Position numbers and translations under genes: made by a program
Shown: positions 8,838 to 16,384 of the stretch, piece by piece
How the letters are laid out: the number at the start of each line of letters is the position of its first letter
Numbering within the stretch: the stretch's first letter is position 1
The notes under the pieces: model-generated
Database searches by the model: none
The model's input: only the letters and a program-made list of their open reading frames with translations
What the model was told of the DNA's origin: nothing
Assembly (NCBI RefSeq): GCF_017329615.1
Contig: NZ_JAFMTW010000039.1
Location: forward strand, 1 to 33,092
DNA length: 33,092 nt
Reading direction: 5' to 3'
From: Alicyclobacillus suci
GTDB taxonomy: Bacteria; Bacillota; Bacilli; Alicyclobacillales; Alicyclobacillaceae

Positions 8838-9644
8838 ATGGATGCAATCATGCAGAAATACGAGCAACTGGGGGAACTGCTTCACTCGTTGAAGCGCGTT
8901 GTAGTTGCGTTTTCCGGTGGTGTGGACAGCAGCTTCCTACTGAAGGCGTCATTGGAGTTTCTCGGCAAGGATGCCGTGCTCGCAGTGACTGCAGACTCAG
9001 AGACGTATCCGGAGCGGGAACGTGATGAAGCGATTCAACTTGCACGCGAACTCGGTGCGCATCACAGGGTAATTCAGACCAGTGAACTCAATATTCCTGG
9101 ATATGCGGAAAATCCTACAAACCGCTGTTTCTTCTGTAAACAGGAATTGTTCTCTCATCTCATTCCAATTGCGAAACAGGATGGGTATGACCATGTGGTC
9201 TTCGGGGCCATTGCCGATGATTTGGGTGAACATCGTCCGGGGCTGCGGGCGGCACGCGAGGGGGGTGTCCGGGCACCGCTTTTGGAAGTGGGACTGAAAA
9301 AGACCGAGATTCGCTATCTCTCCAATAAGTTCGGGCTATCGACCTGGGATAAACCATCGTTCGCCTGTTTGTCGTCGCGGATTCCCTACGGTCAAGTGAT
9401 TACCCTGGAAAAGCTGTCGATGATTGACCAGGCAGAGGCATTCTTGATGAAACTGGGGTTTCGTCAGGTGCGTGTGCGCCAGCACGAGGGCAAGCTCGCG
9501 CGGATTGAGGTGCCACCTGCGCAACTGAGCGACTTGGTCGCGGTCGCGGATTTGGTCGTGAAGAAGTTGAAAGAGATTGGCTACACGTATGTCAGTATCG
9601 ATTTGCAAGGTTATCGATCCGGAAGTTTGAACGAAGCACTCTAA
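8838..9644 (+). CDS. larE: LarE, ATP-dependent sulfur insertase for nickel-pincer cofactor
   Basis: 268 aa. LarE belongs to the PP-loop ATP pyrophosphatase family. It adenylylates a carboxylate of pyridinium-3,5-biscarboxylic acid mononucleotide and replaces its oxygen with sulfur. The PP-loop is AFSGGVDSSFL (24-34). Cysteines occur at Cys97 and Cys100 (NRCFFCK) and at Cys177 (FACLSSR). Cys177 aligns with the sacrificial Cys176 of Lactobacillus plantarum LarE, while position 97 is Trp in that enzyme. Three active-site cysteines are a feature of the [4Fe-4S] type of LarE described from Thermotoga, so this copy may be catalytic and not sacrificial; that is inference. It is the first gene of the operon, 17 bases before larB, with a GTGGAGG ribosome site. 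Confidence 0.93.
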   Translation: MDAIMQKYEQLGELLHSLKRVVVAFSGGVDSSFLLKASLEFLGKDAVLAVTADSETYPERERDEAIQLARELGAHHRVIQTSELNIPGYAENPTNRCFFCKQELFSHLIPIAKQDGYDHVVFGAIADDLGEHRPGLRAAREGGVRAPLLEVGLKKTEIRYLSNKFGLSTWDKPSFACLSSRIPYGQVITLEKLSMIDQAEAFLMKLGFRQVRVRQHEGKLARIEVPPAQLSDLVAVADLVVKKLKEIGYTYVSIDLQGYRSGSLNEAL

Positions 9645-9661
9645 CTTGATGGAGGATTCTG

Positions 9662-10411
9662 ATGCGTTCCTATCGGTCCGTTCTAGAAGCTATACAACGC
9701 GGTGAACTCTCGGTGGATGAAGGACTGCGAGAATTGAGTCAGTCGGCAGTGGAAGACGTTGGTTTTGCGCAAATCGATCATGATCGCACTGCGCGAAGAG
9801 GGTTTGCGGAAGTCGTCTATTGCGAGGGAAAGACCCCTGAACAGTCAGCGCTCATCATGGCCCGGCTCGCGGCCAGAGGGGAGAGCAACGTCTTGGGCAC
9901 GCGCGCGACTCGGGAAGTCTTCGAACTGTTGCAGAAGGAAGTGCCGGATGCCGAATACGACGATGTCGCCCGCGCGGTGGTGGTCAGACGAGGAGAACAG
10001 GCGAGTCTCGGTTCGGTGCTTGTCGTGGCAGCTGGGACGTCTGACCTGCGTGTGGCTGAAGAGGCGGCGCTGACGGCGGCGCTCATGGGGAGTCGCGTGG
10101 AGCGCTTATACGACGTTGGTGTGGCCGGTCTTCATCGATTGTTGCGGCAACTAGATCGCCTTCGCACTGCGCGGGTTGTGGTCGTGGTCGCCGGCATGGA
10201 GGGGGCGTTGTTGAGTGTGGTGGCCGGCCTTGTCGACAAACCGGTGATTGGCGTACCAACGAGCGTTGGGTACGGCGCCCAACTGCAGGGGCTTACGCCG
10301 ATGCTCGGTATGTTGACATCGTGTGTACCAGGCTCCTCTGTGGTCAACATCGACAATGGGTTTGGTGCAGGATACCTGGCAAATATGATTAATCGGTTGG
10401 GGGAAGTGTGA
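9662..10411 (+). CDS. larB: LarB, pyridinium-3,5-biscarboxylic acid mononucleotide synthase
   Basis: 249 aa, ATG with GGAGG (9651-9655) 6 bases upstream. LarB carboxylates the pyridinium ring of nicotinic acid adenine dinucleotide and releases AMP, the first committed step of nickel-pincer nucleotide synthesis. The C-terminal two thirds form a PurE-like (AIR carboxylase) domain: the segment VLVVAAGTSDLRVAEEA begins the Rossmann-like fold, followed by DVGVAGLHRLL, VVVAGMEGALLSVVAGL and the GVPTSVGYGA loop. Length is typical for LarB (about 250 aa). It sits between larE and larC1 and its stop overlaps the larC1 ATG by one base (TGATG), a sign of translational coupling. Confidence 0.95.
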   Translation: MRSYRSVLEAIQRGELSVDEGLRELSQSAVEDVGFAQIDHDRTARRGFAEVVYCEGKTPEQSALIMARLAARGESNVLGTRATREVFELLQKEVPDAEYDDVARAVVVRRGEQASLGSVLVVAAGTSDLRVAEEAALTAALMGSRVERLYDVGVAGLHRLLRQLDRLRTARVVVVVAGMEGALLSVVAGLVDKPVIGVPTSVGYGAQLQGLTPMLGMLTSCVPGSSVVNIDNGFGAGYLANMINRLGEV

Positions 10412-11235
10412 TGGCGGTCGCGAAAATTGAATGTTTTGCAGGTGCCAGTGGCGATATGTTCCTAGGGGCATGGTTCAATCTAGGGTTGCCGGTGGATGAA
10501 TGGCGTAGCCGGATCGCGCAGTTGGCAGTGAACGAGGAGTACGAAGTTACGGTGGAGGCGGTTACAAAGCAAGAGATTGCAGCTACTCGTGTACAGGTTC
10601 ACACCCGGCACAGTCACCACCATCGCCACCTACCAGATATCACGCGGATGATTGAGGCCAGCGAGCTCCCGCAAGTCGTGAAAGAAAAAAGTCAAGAGGC
10701 GTTTACTCATTTGGCCGTCGCCGAGGCATTGGTTCATGGGACGACGCCAGACAACATTCACTTTCACGAAGTCGGGGCAGTCGATGCCATTGTCGACATT
10801 GTGGGCTCCATGTTGGCGTGGCACCTGCTCGGTGAGCCGGACTGCTTTGTCTCTCCCATTGAAGTCGGAGGCGGTACGGTTCAGTGCGATCACGGCTTGA
10901 TGCCGGTCCCGGCACCTGCGACCCTCGCACTGCTCAAAGGATATCCCATCTACTCTTCGGGAATCTGGGGCGAGACGACGACCCCCACCGGGGCTGCTAT
11001 TATCCGGACCCTCGCGCAACCGCTGCAGAAGAGACATGTGTTTATTGGCGAGCGTATCGGCTATGGTGCGGGTACGAAGGACTTGCCTGTGGCGAATGTC
11101 CTGCGAATTCAATTAGGTGAACGGGGTAGCACTTGGGGAAGTGCTGTGCACCAGCACGGACACGAGCATGACCATCAGCATTCCCATGAGCCTTCACCTG
11201 CGCACGCCTCCTTATCAGGCGTTGCGAATCTGTAA
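10411..11235 (+). CDS. larC1: LarC1, stand-alone N-terminal half of the nickel-insertion enzyme
   Basis: 274 aa from ATG 10411, with a GGGGGA ribosome site 6 bases upstream (a GTG at 10408 is too close to it). LarC is the CTP-dependent cyclometallase that puts nickel into the pincer cofactor. This gene encodes only the LarC1 part and ends before the CTP-binding LarC2 domain. Conserved motifs are intact: CFAGASGDMFLGAW (8-21) and HFHEVGAVDAIVDIVG (117-132). There is a His-rich insertion RHSHHHRH (66-73) and a His-rich tail HQHGHEHDHQHSHEP (247-261), which suggest nickel binding or storage. In L. plantarum, LarC1 and full LarC arise by frameshifting. Here the missing half is carried by a separate paralogue at 15152. 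Confidence 0.93.
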   Translation: MAVAKIECFAGASGDMFLGAWFNLGLPVDEWRSRIAQLAVNEEYEVTVEAVTKQEIAATRVQVHTRHSHHHRHLPDITRMIEASELPQVVKEKSQEAFTHLAVAEALVHGTTPDNIHFHEVGAVDAIVDIVGSMLAWHLLGEPDCFVSPIEVGGGTVQCDHGLMPVPAPATLALLKGYPIYSSGIWGETTTPTGAAIIRTLAQPLQKRHVFIGERIGYGAGTKDLPVANVLRIQLGERGSTWGSAVHQHGHEHDHQHSHEPSPAHASLSGVANL

Positions 11236-11256
11236 TTTGGGGAGATGTGATAGAGA

Positions 11257-11922
11257 ATGCGGTTAATCAATACGGTTGCGCGCATTATCGATGACAAGTG
11301 CACCGGCTGCAAGATCTGTGCGCAGGTCTGTCCCACGCTCGCAATCACAATGGAGCCGATTCCGGGAAGTAAAAATCGAAAACTTGCCATCGTTGCGGAT
11401 GAGCAGTGCACAGGTTGCACCGCGTGTGAGCAGCGGTGTCCGTTTGATGCTATTTATATGGAAAATATGGAAGAATCGCGCGTTATCGGTGTCAATCCGG
11501 CACAGGTAGAACAGGAAAGACTCCAACAGATTTGCTATGACGCACATCTTCATCCTGAGCAAGTGGTTTGTTACTGCACGGGCACACGCGCTGAGGAAGT
11601 GGCGGCTGCGATTTTGCTCGGTGCGGATACACCAGATAAAATCTCGATGGCGACAGGGCTCCGAACGGGATGCACGGTGGAGTGTCTGCAACCTGCGATG
11701 CGGCTCTTGCATGCTGCGGGTCATCATCCCGAACCGCAAAAAGGCATGTATCAATGGTACGGAGCGACGCCGACGATTTGGGACATTCCGGACGAAATCA
11801 AGGAGAAATACGTGCAAAGAGGTTTTTATTTTGATGACGACATCGAATTTATGGAAAGAATTCGAAACTATCAATCGAATGCCGAAGCATCCGCTAACGG
11901 GTCGAAGGGAGAGGTGAAGTGA
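11257..11922 (+). CDS. Ferredoxin 2x[4Fe-4S] fused to BFD-like [2Fe-2S] domain
   Basis: 221 aa. The N-terminal part (1-70) is a bacterial-type ferredoxin with two four-Cys sets: Cys15/18/21/25 and Cys51/54/57/61 (CxxCxxCxxxC twice, each followed by Pro). Residues about 100-155 resemble a bacterioferritin-associated-ferredoxin-type [2Fe-2S] domain: CYC at 105-107 and CTVEC at 139-143. The last ~65 residues match nothing I recognise. It is presumably a cytosolic electron carrier. It lies 21 bases after larC1 and overlaps the LarA-like gene by one base, so it belongs to the operon. A plausible but unproved job is to supply electrons or repair for a [4Fe-4S]-type LarE or for the LarA-like enzyme. 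The ribosome site GGGGAG lies about 12 bases before the ATG, which is rather far. Confidence 0.85.
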   Translation: MRLINTVARIIDDKCTGCKICAQVCPTLAITMEPIPGSKNRKLAIVADEQCTGCTACEQRCPFDAIYMENMEESRVIGVNPAQVEQERLQQICYDAHLHPEQVVCYCTGTRAEEVAAAILLGADTPDKISMATGLRTGCTVECLQPAMRLLHAAGHHPEPQKGMYQWYGATPTIWDIPDEIKEKYVQRGFYFDDDIEFMERIRNYQSNAEASANGSKGEVK

Positions 11923-13349
11923 TGCGTCCATCTCCAATTCAACCATTGCCTGCCAGGTCATCGCGGTATGGAATTGATCCGCAGCTCGTCAAAAAGCGGT
12001 TTGCTGAGTTGCCAGGGATGACCTCTGTTACGCTACGTGAATTGTTTCCCGATAGTCCGAATGTCATCTACCCCAGTGCCGAGGGCATCGCGGCCATTCG
12101 CCGGGCGACAGAGGAAAAAATGGAGCAGATGGATTTGTCGATGATTCAGCCGTATCAAAGTGTTAACGTGCTCGCGTCGCACCACGGGTTCACTTTGCTC
12201 GGCGGAGAACCGTATGCGGAGGTGCTCCGTACCATTTACGATGTCGTCAAGCGGCGAACGGGTGCCAAGGAAGTACGACTCCGCGCGGGCGTTGGCCTGC
12301 GTTTCCGTGAAACAGAGGAATACATCAAGCGGTTTGAGTTGAAGCAATATTTCGATCGCGCCCTTGGCATGGCCCCAATTGACGAAGGCATTCCGATTGA
12401 GACGGAGATTGGTACGTTGTACGGCCTCAAGCGCGCGTACGATGCAGATTGGATTATCCACGTACACAATAGTGACGTGCGGGAAGTCCACTTTCATCGC
12501 CAGGTAGATCGCGCTGTCAAACCGTTCGGCATGTCCTACGCGCGCATTGAAACACGTTCGACGTACCACCAAAACCTCGGTCCACGCGCTGCCAATTTTA
12601 CTGCGCGTGCAATCTTTGAGTCTCCCTTTGTTCAAAGCAAATTTGTTGGGGCGGTCTTCATGAATATGTCCCCAAGTGGTGTTGTCAGCATTGAGGCAGA
12701 CAATGACCTGTACAAGATTAATGATACCGTGACCCTGGATGGCCTTCGCTATTACGGAAAAGTCTTTCACCTGCTGGGGAGAATCGACGAGTGCATCGTC
12801 GGCTTGGACTTCCCGTGTCCGGTCCCTTATGTCTTTTCGGCAGGTGTGATTTACTGCAACTTTGTCGGTGCGAACGTCGACTTGTTCGATCTCGACGTCA
12901 AACTTCCCCCGTACACCTGGTATACAGAGGCGTTTTACGGCAAGGACGGTCGCCCGCTTTTGCCTGACATTTCTCCGGTCAACCCGGCGATTCGCATGGT
13001 GATCCACAATTATGCCTGGATTGGCTATCCCAGTGCGTTCTTCGCGCAACAACTACCGACGCTGGTGGTGGGCAAAGAGCAAGCGGAACTGTTCGAGCAC
13101 GACCCGCAAAACATGGAATACATGAAGTACGCGATGGTTGCCGACAACCTGGAAGACGCAATGCGGTTTGCCTATCGAACCACAGGGACGGATAAAGTGC
13201 TTGTGTTCGATGGTGCAGTGGGCGGTATGAACGTGAGTGCTTCATTGGCTGATCACTTAATGAAGGAAGCGCCCGCGGCGAGTGCATACGTCGAGTCGGT
13301 TTTGATGCCGAAATGGTTAAAGCAGCGCGGCATTCATGTGTTTGCGTAG
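11922..13349 (+). CDS. Divergent LarA-superfamily protein (nickel-pincer-dependent isomerase, substrate unknown)
   Basis: 475 aa from ATG 11922 (GGGAGAGG 7 bases upstream; a GTG at 11919 is too close). The overall layout follows LarA, the lactate racemase that holds the nickel-pincer nucleotide. The clearest link is spacing: His190, Lys200 and His216 (VHFHRQVDRAVKPFG, then STYHQ) are 10 and 16 residues apart, exactly as His174, Lys184 (cofactor attachment) and His200 (nickel ligand) in L. plantarum LarA. The substrate motifs have changed: the SDHTRP-like site is replaced by ASHHGFTLL (85-93), and the catalytic GFH by GLRFR. It probably isomerises or epimerises a different hydroxy acid. Context with all lar maturation genes, a lactate-permease-type importer and a nickel permease supports this. 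The enzyme class is inferred; the substrate is unknown. Confidence 0.75.
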   Translation: MRPSPIQPLPARSSRYGIDPQLVKKRFAELPGMTSVTLRELFPDSPNVIYPSAEGIAAIRRATEEKMEQMDLSMIQPYQSVNVLASHHGFTLLGGEPYAEVLRTIYDVVKRRTGAKEVRLRAGVGLRFRETEEYIKRFELKQYFDRALGMAPIDEGIPIETEIGTLYGLKRAYDADWIIHVHNSDVREVHFHRQVDRAVKPFGMSYARIETRSTYHQNLGPRAANFTARAIFESPFVQSKFVGAVFMNMSPSGVVSIEADNDLYKINDTVTLDGLRYYGKVFHLLGRIDECIVGLDFPCPVPYVFSAGVIYCNFVGANVDLFDLDVKLPPYTWYTEAFYGKDGRPLLPDISPVNPAIRMVIHNYAWIGYPSAFFAQQLPTLVVGKEQAELFEHDPQNMEYMKYAMVADNLEDAMRFAYRTTGTDKVLVFDGAVGGMNVSASLADHLMKEAPAASAYVESVLMPKWLKQRGIHVFA

Positions 13350-13361
13350 GGGGCGTTGCGA

Positions 13362-14204
13362 ATGCAGACGATGATGGACCTTCGTGATTCCTTGTTTCAA
13401 TCGCTTGGTCATCAGACGTTCACGGCCCAGGTGATTTCGACCGGAAGCGGCGTGCTGGCGGGGGCGCAGCACGCTGCAGACCTGTTGCAAGAGACCGGGT
13501 GCGAATTGCTTCACCTGGAGGATGACGGTCGACTGTTGCAACCAGGGGATGTCATTCTCTCGTTTCGCGGGTCGGCAAAACAGGTGGCGATTGCTGAAGA
13601 CCGCGTGCTTGGCGCTATGATGGTGCCGTCCGGCTATGCGACGCGCGCCCGCAGACTCCAGCTCGTCGCCGGAGAGCACTTGCGGGTGGTCTGTGGAGGG
13701 TGGAAGAAAATCCCGCAAGCCTTGAAGCCAGGGCTACACGCAGCGTTGGCTGCTGCGGGAATTGGGATGCGGATGGTCGACGGGCCCTTTGTCTACATTG
13801 ATAAAAATTATGTGCGGATGTTTGGCGGCGTCGCGCAAGCGTTGGCTGCAGCCGCGCAGTTCCCTGACAGGGCGAAAGTCATTCAACTGCGCGGGGACTT
13901 GTGCCCGATTGAGGAGGAGGCGCGTCAGGCCGTGGACGGTGGGGCACAGGTCGTGATGATTGATACTGGACGGTTGCAGGATATTGCGGCGGTGCAAAAC
14001 GTTTTGGTAACGCGTAACGTGCGTGCGTCCATTCGCATTGCCTTCGCTGGTAGCGTCACCGAGGACAGCGTCCTCCTTTTGCGCGAATTGCCGGTTGATC
14101 TCGTTGACGTCGGCGCGGCCATCCTCGACGCGCCGATGGTGGATATGCGCGTCGATGTGGTGTCTGACTTGAATCTCTCGACGGGCCTTTCAGGCACTAT
14201 TTGA
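13362..14204 (+). CDS. Divergent quinolinate phosphoribosyltransferase (NadC/ModD)-like protein
   Basis: 280 aa from ATG 13362 (AGGGGG 8 bases upstream). The fold is that of type II phosphoribosyltransferases: an N-terminal sandwich domain with STGSGVLAGAQHAADLL (26-42) and GDVILSFRG, the helix AEDRVLGAMMVPSGYATRARR (78-98), then a barrel ending in VDLVDVGAAI (245-254). NadC makes nicotinate mononucleotide from quinolinate. The family's TRKTxPG motif is not kept (GGWKKIPQALKPG, 112-124), and the HR pair of the quinolinate site reads MR, so quinolinate is probably not its substrate. Nicotinate nucleotides are precursors of the pincer cofactor, so it may supply a precursor or modify the cofactor; that is inference. 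It lies 12 bases after the LarA-like gene. ModD-like function is an alternative. Confidence 0.75.
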   Translation: MQTMMDLRDSLFQSLGHQTFTAQVISTGSGVLAGAQHAADLLQETGCELLHLEDDGRLLQPGDVILSFRGSAKQVAIAEDRVLGAMMVPSGYATRARRLQLVAGEHLRVVCGGWKKIPQALKPGLHAALAAAGIGMRMVDGPFVYIDKNYVRMFGGVAQALAAAAQFPDRAKVIQLRGDLCPIEEEARQAVDGGAQVVMIDTGRLQDIAAVQNVLVTRNVRASIRIAFAGSVTEDSVLLLRELPVDLVDVGAAILDAPMVDMRVDVVSDLNLSTGLSGTI

Positions 14205-14221
14205 AGAAGAGAGGTGAGTTT

Positions 14222-15133
14222 ATGGAGTACAGTCTCCTAAACAAGACTGAGTTGCGATTGACTGAGGTCTATTTACAAGACTGCGACTTATCTGTCATTG
14301 CGAAAACTGTCGCCTCAGTGCTCCGTCTTCCGGAAGACCGCGTGTTTGTCATCGATGTTCGCGAAGACCATATTGCGCTTGATTTGCTTGTGCAGTCGAT
14401 GGAACACAGTCAGTTCGTCGGTAAAGAAACTGAATTGCTCCAGGCGGTTGGTTCTCTTCCAGGCGTGCGGCTTGGCCCACATGCAGGGGTTCACTCGGAA
14501 GGCGTGCTGGGGATGATTGCCCTGACACCTGTGGAAGGGGCGCAGGTCGCAAAGAAGAGTTTGCAGATGGGGCAGGAGATTCAATCCAAAGTTCGCCGTC
14601 GAGTAAAGGTGTTTCCGACAGGATTTGAAGTGATTCAAAAGATGATTGAAGACACCAATACGCCGTATTTGGTGAAGGCGCTTGGTGAAGCGGGCTGCAA
14701 CGTGCACGCGAGTGAGCCGCTTCCCGATGACGTGGAAGTGATTGCTGGGGCGTTTCGGCGGGCTGTAGAGGCTGGATTTGGGTGGATTATCACGACTGGC
14801 GGCGTTGGTGCAGAGGACAAGGATTTTAGTGTCGAGGCATTGCTTCGCGTATGTCCCGATGCAGCCACACCGTACATTGTGAAATTCGGTGAGGGGGGTC
14901 ATCGGCATGTGAAGGATGGCATTCGCATTGGTGTGGGCAAAGTCGGCCTGAGTTACATTGTAACGTTTCCGGGTCCGCACGATGAGGTGCGGCTTTGCAC
15001 CGATATTCTTCTTTCGCAACTATTCGCAAATCCAGACCCGTTGGTGTTGGCAGAGCAGATTGCGCATGGGTTGCGAGAACGTTGGCTCAATATGGTTGGT
15101 GTACATCAAAACGGGCATCATCACCATGCCTGA
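14222..15133 (+). CDS. MoaB/CinA-type molybdopterin-binding-fold protein with extra N-terminal domain
   Basis: 303 aa from ATG 14222 (GAGGTGA upstream). Residues about 127-255 match the molybdopterin-binding (MoaB/MogA/CinA) fold: VFPTGFEVIQ (130-139), EDTN (143-146), a conserved DD at 169-170, TTGGVGAEDKD (191-201) and a late FPGPHDEV (249-256) like the LPGxPxE loop of CinA. This fold binds nucleotide-linked cofactors and can adenylylate molybdopterin. Residues 1-125 form a domain I do not recognise. The C-terminus is His-rich (GHHHHA). No molybdenum cofactor genes are near. Placed between the NadC-like gene and the second larC, it may bind, adenylate or hydrolyse the nickel-pincer nucleotide or its precursor. 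The fold is secure; the function is open. Confidence 0.8.
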   Translation: MEYSLLNKTELRLTEVYLQDCDLSVIAKTVASVLRLPEDRVFVIDVREDHIALDLLVQSMEHSQFVGKETELLQAVGSLPGVRLGPHAGVHSEGVLGMIALTPVEGAQVAKKSLQMGQEIQSKVRRRVKVFPTGFEVIQKMIEDTNTPYLVKALGEAGCNVHASEPLPDDVEVIAGAFRRAVEAGFGWIITTGGVGAEDKDFSVEALLRVCPDAATPYIVKFGEGGHRHVKDGIRIGVGKVGLSYIVTFPGPHDEVRLCTDILLSQLFANPDPLVLAEQIAHGLRERWLNMVGVHQNGHHHHA

Positions 15134-15151
15134 GTTATTTTGGAGGAACCG

Positions 15152-16345
15152 ATGATGGTGGTGCAGTTTGACTGTTTTGCAGGCGTGACAGAAACCGCGA
15201 TAACTGGGGCGTGGCTAGCACTTGGCGCCGACGTTGCGCAACTTTGCCAGGTGGTCGCACGATTTGCGTCAGACGATATTTGCCGTGTCGAAGTGCGTCG
15301 CGGGGGGGTCAACGGCATCCAAGCGACGCAGGTGGACGTCGACGTCCTGGGTGCCGAGGAGCGCTTGTCACTTGCCCACGCGCGCACGATGGTTGGCAAT
15401 AGTGCTCTACCAGCACCTGTGGTGGAGAAAATAGACGCGACCCTCCAGGCACTTGATACAGCGCGACAACAGGTGCATGGTGCGCTGCAGGAAGAGGATG
15501 CCTGGGTACACGCCATCAACATGGGGACGCTTGTCAGAATCGTCACCGCCATCTCGGGATGGTATCTGATAGGGCAGCCCACATGCCAAGTTTCGGAGGT
15601 CGTGGTTGGCACCGGGGTTGACCTGACGGCGGACGGACCGATAATTTACCCGTCAGCGGTGACGATAGAGCTGTTGACCGGATTTGTGACTCGTTCCCTT
15701 GCAGGCAGTGGTGCCTTGGTTTCCGAGCCAGGCGCGGCGATTCTGCGAAGTCTATGTCGGCAGGGGCCCGTGGCGTCACTGGTGACAGAGAAGGTTGGCT
15801 ACAGTACGGACAGGCGAGCGACGCAAGTACCCGATATCATGAGAGCGCAACTGGGGCAGGCGGTTTCCCCTTCCGAAACAAGCGAGTCCCGCGCGTCTGT
15901 ACCGGGACAGTTCATTGTCGAAACGAACATTGACGACATGAATCCCGAGTGGGCAGGATTCATTGTCCCGCGTTTGCTAGAAGTCGGTGCCTCTGATGCC
16001 TATTTAATGCCCATTATTATGAAAAAGGGGCGACCGGGTATTCAATTGCGGGTACTGTGCCGTGGAGATCGGTTAGAGGTCGTGAAACACGAAATTTTTC
16101 GGCAAACGTCCTCCATCGGACTGCGCTACTATGAAATTCAGAAGGAAGCGTTGTCTCGAAGATTTGAAAAAGTAGATACACCATACGGGGAAGTCACGGT
16201 GAAAATCGCCTACCGAGGGGATGCAGTGCTCAATGTGGCCCCGGAATATGAAGACTGCCGGGCACTCGCACAGGCACATGACATTCCGCTCAAACTAGTG
16301 TATCAGGCTGCACTACGTCAGATTGAGATGCAGTCGCAGGGGTGA
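15152..16345 (+). CDS. larC: LarC paralogue: decayed LarC1 domain plus intact LarC2 cyclometallase domain
   Basis: 397 aa from ATG 15152 (GGAGG 15142-15146, 5 bases; ATG 15155 also possible). The C-terminal part (about 254-395) is a well-conserved LarC2 region that binds CTP: ETNIDDMNPEW (257-267), MKKGRPG (290-296), RQTSSIGLRYYE and the DTPYGEV segment. The N-terminal domain still aligns with LarC1 but has lost its signatures: GASGDM reads GVTETA (11-16), and HFHEVGAVDAIVDIVG reads WVHAINMGTLVRIVTAISG. The His-rich insertion is also gone. The most economical reading is that this protein provides LarC2 activity while the separate larC1 gene provides the working first half. It is 18 bases after the preceding gene. 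Confidence 0.88.
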   Translation: MMVVQFDCFAGVTETAITGAWLALGADVAQLCQVVARFASDDICRVEVRRGGVNGIQATQVDVDVLGAEERLSLAHARTMVGNSALPAPVVEKIDATLQALDTARQQVHGALQEEDAWVHAINMGTLVRIVTAISGWYLIGQPTCQVSEVVVGTGVDLTADGPIIYPSAVTIELLTGFVTRSLAGSGALVSEPGAAILRSLCRQGPVASLVTEKVGYSTDRRATQVPDIMRAQLGQAVSPSETSESRASVPGQFIVETNIDDMNPEWAGFIVPRLLEVGASDAYLMPIIMKKGRPGIQLRVLCRGDRLEVVKHEIFRQTSSIGLRYYEIQKEALSRRFEKVDTPYGEVTVKIAYRGDAVLNVAPEYEDCRALAQAHDIPLKLVYQAALRQIEMQSQG

Positions 16346-16384
16346 ACGGGATAACGTGAAGCACTGCAGAACGCAGTATATCAC

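Noticed and set aside
11263..11961. 232-codon - strand frame opposite the ferredoxin-BFD gene
   Set aside because: The + strand has the ordered cysteine motifs; the opposite frame has no motif and no start signals.
12033..13052. Long - strand open frame (339 codons) opposite the LarA-like gene
   Set aside because: It is a shadow of the coding strand: no ribosome site, no recognisable protein features, and the + strand frame has clear family motifs.
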